64,000 nucleotides of DNA, from assembly GCA_001792895.1 (NCBI GenBank), contig MARA01000043.1:62001-126000 (forward strand), read 5' to 3'. Position 1 is the first letter of the stretch; each line of letters opens with the position of its first letter. Under the pieces are notes generated by a model, which was not told the origin of the DNA, searched no databases, and saw only the letters and a list, made by a program, of their open reading frames with translations. Shown in pieces: positions 24,761-35,450 of this stretch. Origin of the DNA: Lentinus brumalis. Lineage: Eukaryota; Basidiomycota; Agaricomycetes; Polyporales; Polyporaceae. A program made the translations under genes and the position numbers.

Positions 24761-25163
24761 GATTGCAGGTGGTTCGCAAGATGACGTGGCCACGAAATCG
24801 CATGCGGCGGTAGGTGCCTCGTCCGTGCTCTCCTTCGACCACCACCTCGCACAAACTGGACTGGGTGCTGTGGGTCTCTGTCACTGGACACATGTCTCTC
24901 GTTGTTTGTCCTCCGCTGCAGTCCCACGCTGCGAATCGCACAGCCCCGCGTGTATTTAAATTTTAACTCACTCGGCCGTCTCACCCTGCTGCGCCGTCCG
25001 TCCATCGAGTACTGGGTGGATCGACAACGAAGGCCGGAAACTGGTGCGATCATCACGCTCTCGGCGGTGACTACATCCTCGGCGGTCCCTCCGAAGCAAC
25101 GTCTCATCAAAAGCCTCTGTCTCTTCCTCCGTACACCACTCCTCTTCTAGCTGGACGTCCACG

Positions 25164-26383
25164 ATGGCCGACCCCTCGTACGCACCCGACTTCATCCCCT
25201 TCCCCTCGCTCGACCCCGCCCTCGTCAAGTCCACCCTCTCTTCCCCGCCCTTCGTCCAAGTCGAAGGCATCTTCAACATCCGCGACTTCGGCGCCGCATA
25301 CCCCACCGCTACCGGCGCACGCGTGAAGCCCCTGCACCTCTTCCGCTCGGGCGAGCCGACGCGCATCACCGCGCTGGGCGTCGCGCAGCTCAAGGCCCTC
25401 GGGATCACGACCATCTTCGACCTGCGCGCGGACGTCGAGATCGCAAAGTACAGCACGGCGACGCCCGCGATTGACGGTGTTAAGATCGTCAGGGCTTCTA
25501 TCCTCGAGGAGACGTTGGACCCCGTCGGGCTTGCTGCCAAGTGCGTATACTATCTTGTCATGGGTACAAAGTTCACAAAACTTGTGGTGTGCAGGTTGGC
25601 GGAGTTCGCGGAGGACGGAGCAGATGTGCGTGTCGCGCATGTCGACTCGCAGGGGCTCGCACTGACGGCGATTCAACGCAGGCCTTCATCAAGCTATACA
25701 CCGGGATCCTGAAGGAGGGCGGGTCGGCACTCGAGAAAGTGCTTGTACATCTCCGAGACAACCCCGACGCCCCATGCCTCATCCACTGCACAGGTACGTC
25801 CTCTCCACCTCGGCTTACAAGTCACCTCGCGCCAACCGCAACCCATGAGCAGCTGGGAAAGACCGCTCCGGCCTCTTCGCCGCCGTCATTCTCAAGGTGA
25901 CCCCCCCATCTCCCCTCCACATCTTTCCCCATGACCCCACCAAACTGAGAAGGAACGTCCGCAGCTCCTCGGCGTCGCGGACGACACCATCGCGGCCGAC
26001 TACGCGCTCACCACCATCGGCCTCCAGCCCGCCTTCCCGCTCCTGGCCGCGCGCTTCCAGAACGACCAGGTCTTCCGGGACAACTGGAAGGGCACGCTCT
26101 CGCTCGGGTCTGCGCGGTGCGTCCCCGGCTTCTTGTCTCCCTTCCCCCTTCCTCTCTGTCCCCCTCCTTCCCCACCTTCCCTCCTCCCGCACCCCTTCCT
26201 ATGTCCGGCAGTCAACCTTGTGCTCACTCTGCCGCTTCGCTCCGCTGTAGCCCGGAGACGATGCGCGCGACGTTGGACGTGCTCGCGCGGGAGTTCGGGA
26301 GCGTGCAAGAGTACGTCAAGCAGCACACGTCGCTCACGGACGTGGACCTCGCTCAAATTCGGACGAATCTACTTGTTTCGTGA
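25164..26383 (+). CDS. Tyrosine-protein phosphatase, IphP/Y_phosphatase3 type
   Basis: Six exons: 25164-25540, 25595-25625, 25682-25793, 25853-25896, 25965-26116 and 26251-26383; 282 residues with all junctions in frame. The protein has NIRDFG (38-43), LFRSGEP (about 69-75), a DLR motif in IFDLRADVEI, and the P-loop HCTAGKDRSG with catalytic Cys172 and Arg178 (CX5R). The P-loop is split by intron 3 between Thr and Ala. This matches the Y_phosphatase3 family of bacterial IphP-like and fungal phosphatases, which hydrolyse phosphotyrosine or related phosphomonoesters, probably in the cytosol as no signal peptide is seen. The substrate is unknown. The promoter and first exon were duplicated to 21700-22495, where the copy is broken. 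Confidence 0.9.
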
Positions 26384-26536
26384 GCACGAGGTTCCGATTC
26401 CACTTGTTTGGAATCGGTATTCTGAGTAGGGGAAAGTGGGCTTAGGTAATCAGGGCGTGCAACCAGGGAGTGATCTCATTGGCTGGCCGTTTTATAACCA
26501 TATATGGCTCCCCAACAATAAAGGTCACTCTCTAAG

Positions 26537-27324
26537 TAGTGATGTGCAGAGCCCGGCTCGGCTCAAAAGCCGCGGCTACGGCTCGGCTTCGAGAGCTACG
26601 GCCTGACGATACCTCAGGCCGAGCTCTCCAAGACGGCTCGGGCTCAGCTCGAGCTCGGCTCGGCCTGAGCCGGAGCCCACAGGTGGCAGCGGGCGCTCTT
26701 TCCCGGCCACCCTCGTGCGCTGCCAGAGCGCAAAAACCCGCAACGAGACGCGTAGGTGGACGCGTTTCGTCACTCTCCACCTCTGCCCTGCCCTCCCGGG
26801 GTGCTCAACATGAGGAAGAGCGAGGAGACGCGTCCTCGGACGTGTCTCCCGTCGCTCGAAACTCACAGATTCAATGAGGCTCTGCGAAGAGACGCGTCCA
26901 ACGGCGCGTCTCGTTGACCTCCGTTTCTGCCCCGCCCTCCAGCGCTGCAAGAGCGTGAAGAACTGCGACCAGACGCGTCGAATGACGCGTCTCATCGCCA
27001 TCGTCCTCTGTCCCAGGCCTGGACATGCGCTCAGTCCCGGGAGATTGATAGAGCGGGCCCCAAAGGGTGTTCCTGTAGAAGAAGATGTGAGTATCCTTGA
27101 GGAGACGACTGTTTACTCACTCGAAATCAGTCGCAGATCTCAGTCATCGCTCACCCTACACCAGCGCCTTCAAGCCCGAGCTTGAGAGCCCGGCTCGAGC
27201 TCACAGTGGTCATGAGCCGAGCCGTCAGGCTCTCCAGGCCGCCTCGAAAGCTCGGCTCGGCTCGGCCTCAAGACGGCCGGCTTGGGGAGCCTGACGGCTC
27301 GAGGCCGGGCTCGTCACATCACTA
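26537..27324. mobile_element. Non-autonomous hAT-type DNA transposon (788 bp)
   Basis: The element starts TAGTGATGTG and ends CACATCACTA, a perfect 10-bp inverted terminal repeat, with further inverted similarity inside (AGCCCGG against CCGGGCT). It is flanked by a perfect 8-bp target duplication TCTCTAAG (26529-26536 and 27325-27332), the hallmark of hAT elements. The ends are rich in GGCTCG/CTCGGC subterminal motifs. The middle holds four short palindromes of the type GAGACGCGT-N6-CGCGTCTC near 26743-26769, 26828-26855, 26889-26914 and 26969-26994. No transposase is encoded, so it must depend on one supplied in trans. Confidence 0.9.
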
Positions 27325-27332
27325 TCTCTAAG

Positions 27333-28468
27333 TAGTTGATGTCGCTTTCTGCGTCTTCAGTTCATATTCCACTGTTTGAGAATTTAGCTCTGCGAGCGAG
27401 GACGAGCGGGCGATTGCCCCGAGTCGAGCTCGCACGCTGCCCTGCGCACACGTCTCTCGGACGAGTAGGCCGGGATACCCGTCGTGAATCGTGAATTGGA
27501 TCACTGTCGCGCGGCGTGCCCTGATATACACTGCTTAACTCAGGGATTGACCCGCGTATATGCAGAGTACTGCGTCTGCTTTATATGTAGTGCAATCATC
27601 TAGATACTCATTGTAAGTTACCAGAGTCAATGCCTGTCATGCTCTGGCCGGCGACTGAATTGGTAGAAGTACTTATCGTTTGCGACTCGGGTACAGTACT
27701 TACTGTCGGTTCAGTTGAACTTGCTGTACTTTGCTACCATCTCACTAGTACGTTCACCTTGTGGAATCGGAACCGGCGGGGCCGTCCCCGCCTCTACAAC
27801 CAAGTCATACAATGCATTCGAAACGATTCACCACACAAGACCACCCCGGTGTCGGTTTGATCGTCGGTTAGTCGTACACGAGACAGTTCTCTTCCTCGTA
27901 TAAGTGCCACGGTACCTCCGACTCTCTCCCCGTACTGCCGCCTACTTGTGCGTATGCAGTGTCTGGAACCAGGATCCAGACGTCCAGGGGCAAGTGTCGA
28001 CCCACTCTCTGGTGCCTACTGCGAGAACCTCACCTCGGTCACTCTTACCGAGCGCGACACCTCCGGGAACCAGCCGGGCAAGCACCGGGGTCTAGGACAC
28101 GCCGGGTGCTGTGTCTGGCCCTGCGACCGGCGCAGGTATCTTTCGACACCTCGAGACGGTTCTGGCGCCGTGCTAGAGCCTTGGGGCTGGCGTATGGCTG
28201 TGGAGAGCGGAATCGCGGTCTCTCAGCACGACACCGCGCCCTCTGAGTATGGGCCGTTTCACTCGGATACGCTCACATACGCATGTGCTCCTCGTCTGAA
28301 CGGGCGGGCAAGTGCAGGCATTCAGAGTTCGAATGCGGTCGTGCAGGGACGCCGCCGCAATGCACGCCGCTCGCAGCTCGCGGCTGATGCCCAACGGTGT
28401 AACGCGCAGAGAGACAAGTTCCGAAGAACAACACGAGACGCCTCGGTGCCATCCCTTAGGTCTGCAGG
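27333..28468. other. Intergenic; duplicated 5' flank of secreted-protein gene D
   Basis: No gene is supported. About 27990-28380 repeats the flank at 18115-18440 (word TCTCTGGTGCCTACTGCGAG is present in both), showing that gene D and gene A were duplicated with their upstream regions. Confidence 0.5.
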
Positions 28469-28475
28469 TATAAAG
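28469..28475 (+). promoter_or_regulatory. TATA box of gene D, displaced from its start codon
   Basis: TATAAAG in the family context, but 897 bp upstream of the ATG at 29366 because a 784-bp element lies between them. Removing the element and one TA copy gives 111 bp, in line with 103 and 120 bp for the paralogues. Confidence 0.7.
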
Positions 28476-28494
28476 CTCCTCCAGCTTAACGGTA

Positions 28495-29278
28495 CAGCTC
28501 TTTGCGAAAACAATGACATTTCAACTCCGACTACGCGAGCACGCAAACGACGCGATTAAATCCAGAAAATACCCGCCCGAACAAATGTCTCACTTGCGCA
28601 CCTTGCACGCGTTAGAAACCTCTATGGACCACCCATGCGGGCTCCCAGGAGCGCATCTGTTGCTCACGAAGTTGGAAGGAGTCCATAGATGCACCCGCTC
28701 ATGAGATACCGCCGCCAGCTCACATGAACAACAATCCGTCTCCACACGAGATTCTGTGAGTTGAACCCTCCTCGGTTTCTCTCAGATCTGATTGTACACT
28801 CTTCTCTATCTATCATGGATACTCGCGGTGGACAGGAGCGTTCTCATAGTGTTATTATACCCAGGAACTTCATGGCGTCGCTCGGGCGCCTAATGCTACA
28901 ATGCATACGGTCAGAGATTTCGATGAACATCTAACTTGTAGCCTCATTTGTGACCTCTACAACGCATTCTAAGTGATACGGAACACACCTATATACGTAT
29001 GAGGCCTCAGGAATGAGTGAGGATAGTGGGAGAGCCCGTCACGCGCCCTGGGGCAGTTGGTGACACGGGCTCTGTAACTCACCGTCTACTTATGCTACCT
29101 CTCCCATTCAAGTTCACAGACAACGCGCGAGCATGTACGACTCGCCCTGTACCACTAATCATGCGGAACGACGACGTTCATTGGGACCCCTCAAATTTTC
29201 AGAATTTCCGGATTTTATCGCGTCGTTTGCGTGCGCGCGTAGTCGGAGTCCAAATGTCATTGTTTTCGCAAAGAGCTG
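28495..29278. mobile_element. TA-target MITE with about 75-bp terminal inverted repeats
   Basis: The left end CAGCTCTTTGCGAAAACAAT and the right end (its reverse complement ending at 29278) match over about 75 bp with a few mismatches. TA dinucleotides flank both ends (28493-28494 and 29279-29280), as for Tc1/mariner-like elements. The paralogous gene at 18801 has the empty site: CGACGGTATCCAGCATCG, where this copy has ACGGTA, the element, then TATCCAGCATCG. No coding capacity is seen in 784 bp. It sits between the TATA box and the start codon of gene D. Confidence 0.9.
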
Positions 29279-29365
29279 TATCCAGCATCGCCATCTATTC
29301 GCTCTTCTCCCCCGCACTCCGGACAAATCCACCGCTCATCCGCTCCACGCTCTCGCACACACATA

Positions 29366-29986
29366 ATGTTCTCCTTCAGCGCGCTGGCTATCTTCGCGAC
29401 ACTCGCGTTAAGTGCTATCACCTCCGGGTTCCCTCTGAACACGCCCGTTGGTGATGCCATGGCAGGCATTGGCATAGCCTCGCGCGATGTGCCCCCCGTC
29501 CATGTCCAGGCCATCAGCACGAACGTGGAGGTCGATATCTCTGCCCTCGCCCCCGCTCATGCCCTCCGTAAGTCCAAGTCCACGATCCCTAGTAATACAT
29601 ACATACCCCGACATGACCATCGCTCACCGCTCACGAGTCACCGCTCATAAGTACTTGATCTCCACAGGGACTGACGACGCTCAAGAACCGCCGACTGCCA
29701 GTGCTGAGCTGCAAGACACGTATACCCGCGCCCTGGCCGCGCTCCGCTCTCTCCTCGACCAGGCCGAGAAAGGTTCCATCGGGCCCATCTCCGCCGAAGA
29801 CCGCGCTGCCATCTTGAACGGGGTCGAGGTACGTGTAACGTCCGTGCGCTTCACCGGGGGCTGCAATACTCACGTCGACGGCGCGTACATCATTGATAGC
29901 AAATGCTCAAAACCGATGCCGATTCCTTTGTGAGCGGTCTTGCACCCGCGTTCAACACGTTGCTCGCCGATAACCGCCGGACCTAG
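29366..29986 (+). CDS. Small secreted protein D
   Basis: Exons 29366-29567, 29668-29828 and 29900-29986 join in frame to 149 residues. The signal peptide is MFSFSALAIFATLALSAITS; the propeptide-like stretch contains NTPVGD and IASRDVPP; the mature part is helical (AELQDTYTRALAALRSLLDQ), ending QMLKTDADSFVSGLAPAFNT before a short tail. There are no cysteines. This is the best-preserved member closest to gene A and gives the reference for that gene's frameshift. Its leader contains the 784-bp MITE at 28495-29278, which separates the family's TATA box from the start codon. Expression is therefore uncertain: transcription could cross the element, start within it, or be lost. Function unknown. Confidence 0.8.
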
Positions 29987-30223
29987 CGTGCTCGGGGTCA
30001 CCGCTCTCCCTCCTCGGACGCGAAGCGGTTCAGTCATATACCCGGCTCCCGTAGTACACTCCTCCCTCCATCACACATTGGACATGCTCCGCGTGTCCTT
30101 CGGTCCCGGTGTATGTGTGATGAACTACTTAATCGTCACCCTCCGACCGCACCGTCCATCTACCCGTTGTCACTTCCTTTGCACACCAACCTGCGCACCG
30201 CTCCATTGCGCAGCGCGGAATCC

Positions 30224-30610
30224 GGTACGTAGCTTTGTGCCGCTAGTCGGTGAAGCTGATATGCCATTCCACCAGCTATCGGTGACTGACATCGCTAACG
30301 CCCTCGCCGAGTACGTCCAAGATTCCTATCAAGTCGCGCGGACATCGCTTACGATGCTTGCAGCGTTCATCACTCCCAAGGACGTCGTTGATGGCAATCT
30401 GAAAGGGGTTATTGTTGAATTAGAGAACGAGCTGACTATTGCCCAGGCCGCGGCCCTTTACGTTGTCGGTCAGTCCGAGGAGGTTCTTCTTGATGCGCTA
30501 GATAAGGCCACTGCATTCGCGAACACGCTCTGTGTACGTCTGTGCGCGCTGCCGCGGCTGCTATAGAGGCTCACTTTCGAGTTGACTGCGCGTAGACCAG
30601 GCTTCCTTGA
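30224..30610 (+). pseudogene. Chimeric fragment: gene B flank joined to secreted-protein exon 2
   Basis: The piece at 30224-30292 is nearly identical to 23135-23205 in the 5' flank of gene B. At about 30293 it passes into family coding sequence: a stub of exon 1 and intron 1, then exon 2 (30364-30533, FITPKDVVDGNLKGVIVELE), a GTACGT donor and an acceptor at 30595. The third exon meets a stop after four codons. A frame without stops runs through the junction, but there is no signal peptide or normal start. It looks like the product of recombination between repeat units. Confidence 0.7.
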
Positions 30611-30719
30611 TATGGCTGGCAATCCAACTCTAATCACCCCCAGCGGACCTCAACGAGCTCAACGAGCTCGCCTCCATTACGAATACGTCCCTCTACTCGG
30701 TGTCGCCCCAAACGCTAGC

Positions 30720-32585
30720 CTGCTCAGTGCCTATCATGACCATGCCCGAGCAGCCCGAGCCGCGGCGCCCCGTCCCCCATCCCCCAGAATCTATATCTCT
30801 CCTCCACGCCCTGCTGCTTGCTGCTTGCCATTCCCAACTAGTGCTACATCCTCTTCAACGCGCGACACCGTGACGGCCCTCGCACGATGAAGTCCACCCT
30901 TTCCGACCGCATCCTGATCAAAGGCCTGCCCGAGGAGCAAGAAGCCCGCATCCGCGCAGCGATCGTCAAAGTTACACTCGGCCCCTCGAGGTTCGCGAGG
31001 TCCGTTGGGACGCGGCTCGTACCCACGGAGGTGGAGGTGTTCCGGCGTGCGAAGGACGGGAAGATGCAGGCGCGGATGGTGTATGAGACTACGGTCGAAG
31101 AAGGTGCGTTCGCCGTCCGTTCGTGCCCCGTGCCCCGGGGCAGGAGAGGTGCTGGAACGGAGGGCTATGAACAGAGATGGTTGAGGTCTGACATCATTTT
31201 GGCGCGGGCAGACATGCTAAACATCGAAGGGACGATGCATGGCGGGTGCGGGGTGTATATCATTGACCAGTGCGTATACTGCTCTCTTGATCTCTCTTCG
31301 TGCTGTATTTTGCATCTTCGCGCTGGATTTTGCGTCAGCGCGCTGTAGACCGTTCTGCGTCCCTGCGTAGTCGGGTTCGAAGCCGGGCCCTCTTGAGCCT
31401 CGTCCTTCAGCAACCCTACCTAGCCATCTCTACTTTCATCGTCCCCTTCACGAACCGCTGACCGCACTCTCACAGATGCTCCTCCGTCGCGCTCATGGTG
31501 CTTGCCAGCGCACTCGATAAGCCGATATATTTCGTCTCGAAGACCCTAGATACGACCTTCCATGCACCCGCGCCCGCGTGAGTCCCCTCGTCCGCGAGCC
31601 CTATCCTCGAGCCATGCTCACCCGTGCGCCGGACAGTGGAGCAAAACTCGAGATCGTGAACACGACGGTCGCGTTTGGCGGGCGCACGGTGTCGGCCGCG
31701 ACAGAGGTATGTCCTCGTCCGACGCAGGCAAGCACTCTTCCCGTGCGGCGTGGACTGACTCATCTTGCAGATCTGGGACGTCACGAACAAGCGGCTGTGC
31801 ATGACCGGCGTGCACAACAAGATGGCCCCGTCCAACCGCGCTGCTAAGCTATGACGCTTGGGCATAGACATGGTCGGACTGTGCTTTGCTATACCCGGGG
31901 TGAACGGCATCTTCAGCTTTGGTACGTGTTGATCTGGCATGCCTTGTCTGATGCTCACGCAGTGCGCAGATTTGGCTCTCCATCTACGATCTTGGATACT
32001 TACCATTGTACACATCACTACATGCACAACTATCGCACCTTCAAGTTGCTGACTCGGACAATTCCAAACTTCGGCATTGGTCGGGATGGCGCCAGGGCCG
32101 TGTAAGCTGGAGATACTGACGCGCTCCAACCTTGCTGCGTATCAGTCGAGACCGGTGGTCACGAAGCTATCGACGAGAAGGACGCTCAGGCGGGACATTG
32201 GCAGTGGATCTTTTGCTGCAGTAAGTTGAGGGACGTGCTCGACTCGCCCCCGAAGACCGGTCGAAGGCCGGCCCAGTTCTCATCAACGCTCGTCTCCTCA
32301 CACGCAGACCACGCCGGTGCGACTCCCGCCCCGGCCACTGTGAACGTCCTGACGTGCATTGTAAGTCAACATCAAGGCACGGCAGATGTATGCTGTCGCG
32401 GGTTTGCGCGTGCGGTCCTAGGACACCCGGCATGCGGCTATGCGTCTCCCGAGCCCGCCCTCACATGCCAGCGGACGACGGGGAAGCTGTCCAGTGTCCG
32501 TCCCTTGCGACGCGACGATGTACCCAAGGGACGCGGACTCGACTCGCAGACGTCATCCACGTCCGACGCTTGTGCAAATCGTCGC
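30720..32585 (+). repeat. Direct segmental duplication, copy 1 (thioesterase gene plus flanks)
   Basis: This stretch is repeated in the same orientation at about 33520-35450. Similarity starts near ATCATGACCATGCCCGAGCA, includes all exons and introns of the thioesterase-like gene and about 700 bp downstream, and stops near GTGCAAATC (32580 and 35446). After that, copy 1 joins a broken HET gene and copy 2 does not. Confidence 0.85.
30887..31854 (+). CDS. 4HBT (hotdog-fold) thioesterase-like protein, copy 1
   Basis: Five exons: 30887-31103, 31212-31269, 31476-31577, 31637-31706 and 31771-31854; 176 residues. After an N-terminal helix region (ILIKGLPEEQEARIRAAIVK) the hotdog core shows TMHGGC (about 80-85), the conserved His-Gly-Gly of PaaI/ACOT13-type thioesterases, followed by the helix SSVALMVLASALDK and the strands KLEIVNTTVAFGGRTVSA and IWDVTNKRLCMTGVHNKM. 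Such enzymes hydrolyse acyl-CoA thioesters as homodimers or tetramers. The acyl substrate and compartment are not evident, and no signal peptide is seen. The second copy at 33687 has the identical exon plan. Confidence 0.85.
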
Positions 32586-32599
32586 ACCAGACTGGTCTT
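31855..32599. other. Duplicated 3' flank of thioesterase copy 1
   Basis: No gene supported. The sequence is repeated downstream of copy 2 (34655-35450) and contains only short open frames. Confidence 0.5.
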
Positions 32600-33386
32600 C
32601 GTTCCGATGAGCTGCCAGTCTCTGGAGAGGAAGAAACCAACACGGAGCGCGAGCAGCTTCTGGAGCGTCCAGTCGCGAGCGAACCAGCGGCTCCTGCGGA
32701 AGGCTGAGTCGTCGGCACGGGGATTCTGGTCGCTGGGCACGTCGTCGAGAACGGCATAAAAGACGGCTGCGCTTTTGTACCAGGCGTAGATGGAGTTAAT
32801 CGCCTTGGACAATTCTGCGCTGCTTGTCTTGTCGATGCAGCACGAGTCGATCTAGATGTACCGATATCCGTGAGCCCGAGCAATGGCGCAGGCGCGTCGG
32901 ATCTTCTCCGACAGCTTAGGATGTTCCAAGCACGAGGTCAGCTCCCCATCGTTGTGAGGAAGTCGCGGGTCCGTGGCACGCTTCCTGAATAGTTGCAGGA
33001 GCTTGCGGACACTGCGACCATTGTTAGCTATGCGCCGATCAGCATAGTTCAATGCTCTCAAGAGTATCGAACCGCTTACGTTCCGGTGGACAACGGAGAG
33101 AGGCTTGAATTTCTCGAAGATCCGTATACGACTGCTCCCCCTCTGCATTCCAAACGTGGGATAGAATTGCATAGGACGGCCGGCCAGGAGAAGGAGGAGG
33201 AGGAGAAGGGGGAACATGATCTGCATAATTATCCAGATGCTGATCAGCCGATAGGTTGGAGTGCCAAGTCAGATCTACGAAGTTTCCTGTACTAGTGTCC
33301 AGGACTCGACGGGTCTGTAAAAATCATCGACTCAGATCGACCATAATCCAGGTGACGGTTCGAAAAAAGCTCACTGGTATCGACAT
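32600..33386 (-). pseudogene. HET-domain pseudogene (nonsense codon and 3' truncation)
   Basis: On the minus strand a 12-nt micro-exon (33386-33375, Met-Ser-Ile-Pro) is followed by a 60-bp intron and an exon from 33314 reading TRRVLDTSTGNFVDL, a proline-rich insert, then YAILSHVWNAEGEQSYTDL. A later exon gives LSEKIRRACAIARAHGYRYI, then a TAG where the intact genes have Trp (IWVDSCC), near 32853. The frame continues IDSCCIDKTSSAELSKAINS to about IGTKTSLV (32600), where similarity stops at the border of the segmental duplication. The C-terminal two thirds are missing. The copy is therefore dead, although the N-terminal exons remain readable. Confidence 0.85.
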
Positions 33387-33519
33387 ATCTGCGAATGAAA
33401 GAAAGAGGAAGGGTCGGACGATGACAGAATACAAGTATATCAGTCACCAGTGAAGCGAGGGTAAGTGGTTAAAGTACAAGCTGAGTGGCGCCGGGGACCG
33501 GCTCGGCGTCTTGGACTTG

Positions 33520-35450
33520 CCGCTGCCCATCATCATGACCATGCCCGAGCAGCCCGACCCCGCGGGGCCCCGTCCCCCGTTCCCCAGCATCCATCTCTCT
33601 CCTCCACACCCTGCTGCTTACCATCCCCCAACTACTGCTTCAACTGTTCTGTCCTCCACGCGCGACACCTTGGCGGCCCTCGCACGATGAAGTCTACCCC
33701 ATCTACCCGCGTCGTGATCAAAGGCCTGCCCGAGGAGCAAGAAGCCCGTATCCGCGCAGCGATCGAGAAGATTACAATTGGCCCCTCGATGTTCGCGAGT
33801 TCCGTAGGAACGCGGCTCGTGCCCACCGAGGTGGAGGTGTTTCGGCGCGCGAAGGACGGTAAGATGCAGGCGCGGATGGTGTATGAGACTACGGTCGAAG
33901 AAGGTGCGTCCGCCGTCTATCCGTGCCCAGGGGCAGGAGAGATGCTGGAACGGAGGGCTATGAATAGAGATGGACGAGGTCTGACATGATGCTCGCGCGG
34001 GCAGACATGCTGAACATCGGGCGGACGATGCATGGCGGGTGCGCGGTGTATATCATTGACGTGTGCGTATACTGCTCTCTTGAGTTCTCTTCGTCCTTTC
34101 CTTTGCATCTTCGCCCTGGCTTTCGCGTCAGCGCGGTGTTGACCGCTTTACCCCGGATAAACTCTGCGTCCCTGTCTAATCGGGTTCGAAGCCGGGCCCT
34201 CTTTAGCCTCGTCTTTCAACAATCCTTCCTATGCCATCTCTATCTTCATCATTCTCTTCACGAAACGCTGATCGCAATCTCACAGATGCTCCTCCGTCGC
34301 GCTCATGGTGCTCGCCGGGGCACTCGATAAGCCGACAAACTTCGTCTCTCAGGCGCTGAACACAACCTTCCACGCACCCGCGCCGGCGTGAGTACCCTCA
34401 CCCGCGAGCCCTATCCTCGAGCCATGCTCACCCGTGCCCTGGACAGTGGAGCGAAACTGGAGATTGTGAACACGACGGTCGCGTTTGGCGGGCGCACGGT
34501 GTCGGCTGTCACTGAGGTACGACCTCGTCTCAGTCGCGGATCCCTCTCGTCGACTAACTTGCACTCGTAGATATGGGATGTGACAAACAAGCGGCTGTGC
34601 ATGACTGGCGTGCACAACAAGATGGCCCCGTCCAAACCCGCCGCTAAGCTATGACGCTTGGACGTAGACAGGATCGGATGCTTCTTTCCTATACGTACGA
34701 CATCTTCGGCTTTGGTACGTGTTCCTCTTGCTTGCTTTGTCTGATGCTCACGCCGTTCGCAGATCTAATTATCCATCGACGATCTTGGATACTTACTACT
34801 GTACACATCACTATGCACAACTATGCCCCTCATGACAGATGTTGCGGGCTCGAACAAGGGCAAACTTCGGGATCGGTCGGGATCGCGGCAGGATCGTGTA
34901 AGCTGGAGACAGGGACGCACTCGACACCCGTGCTGCGTACCTGTCGAGGGCGACGGTCACGAAGCTGTCGATGAGAAGGACGCTAGGTGGGACATCGGCA
35001 GTGGGTCATTGGATGTAGTAGGTTGACGGACGTGCTCGACCCGCCTTCAAAGAATCTCATGCTCTGGTCGAAGCGGCCAAGTCGTCGTCAACGCTCGTCT
35101 CCTCACACGCAGACCACGCCGGTGCGACTCACTCCCCGGCCACTGTATACGCCATTACGTGCAGTGCATGTCAATCTCAAGGCACGGCAGACGTCTGTTG
35201 ACGCGGGTTTGCGGGTGCCTACACGGCGAGGGTGCTAGGACACCCCGCAAGCGGCTATGCGTCACCGGCGAGGCCAGTGGATAACGGGGAAGCTGGCCTG
35301 CTTCGCACGGGCACTTTGTTGGCACATGGTCACTCATTCTGTTCATGTAGATTTCAGGAAGCTCTCCGTCCTTTGCGATGCGACGATGCGGGTGCACCCG
35401 ATCGGATTCGAGTCGCAGACCTCATCTACGTTCGACGCTCGTGCAAATCC
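33520..35450 (+). repeat. Direct segmental duplication, copy 2
   Basis: Counterpart of 30720-32585. The coding exons of the two copies are nearly the same length to the base (217, 58, 102, 70 and 84 bp in both), and differences are mostly substitutions. The HET relic lies between the two copies. Confidence 0.85.
33687..34654 (+). CDS. 4HBT (hotdog-fold) thioesterase-like protein, copy 2
   Basis: Five exons: 33687-33903, 34005-34062, 34286-34387, 34447-34516 and 34571-34654; 176 residues, all in frame. The same motifs as in copy 1 are present: TMHGGC, ALDKPTNFVSQALNTTFHAP, TVAFGGRTVSAVTE and TNKRLCMTGVHNKMAP. Exon lengths are conserved exactly, which argues that both copies have been kept under selection or duplicated recently. 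Expected activity is acyl-CoA thioester hydrolysis by analogy with PaaI/ACOT13-like proteins; the substrate is unknown. A third, inverted and broken copy lies at 48300-49289. Confidence 0.85.

Noticed and set aside
31365..31385. B-box-like GGGTTCGAAGCC, also in the duplicate at 34188
   Set aside because: It lies inside intron 2 of the thioesterase genes with no A box or acceptor stem at the right distance.
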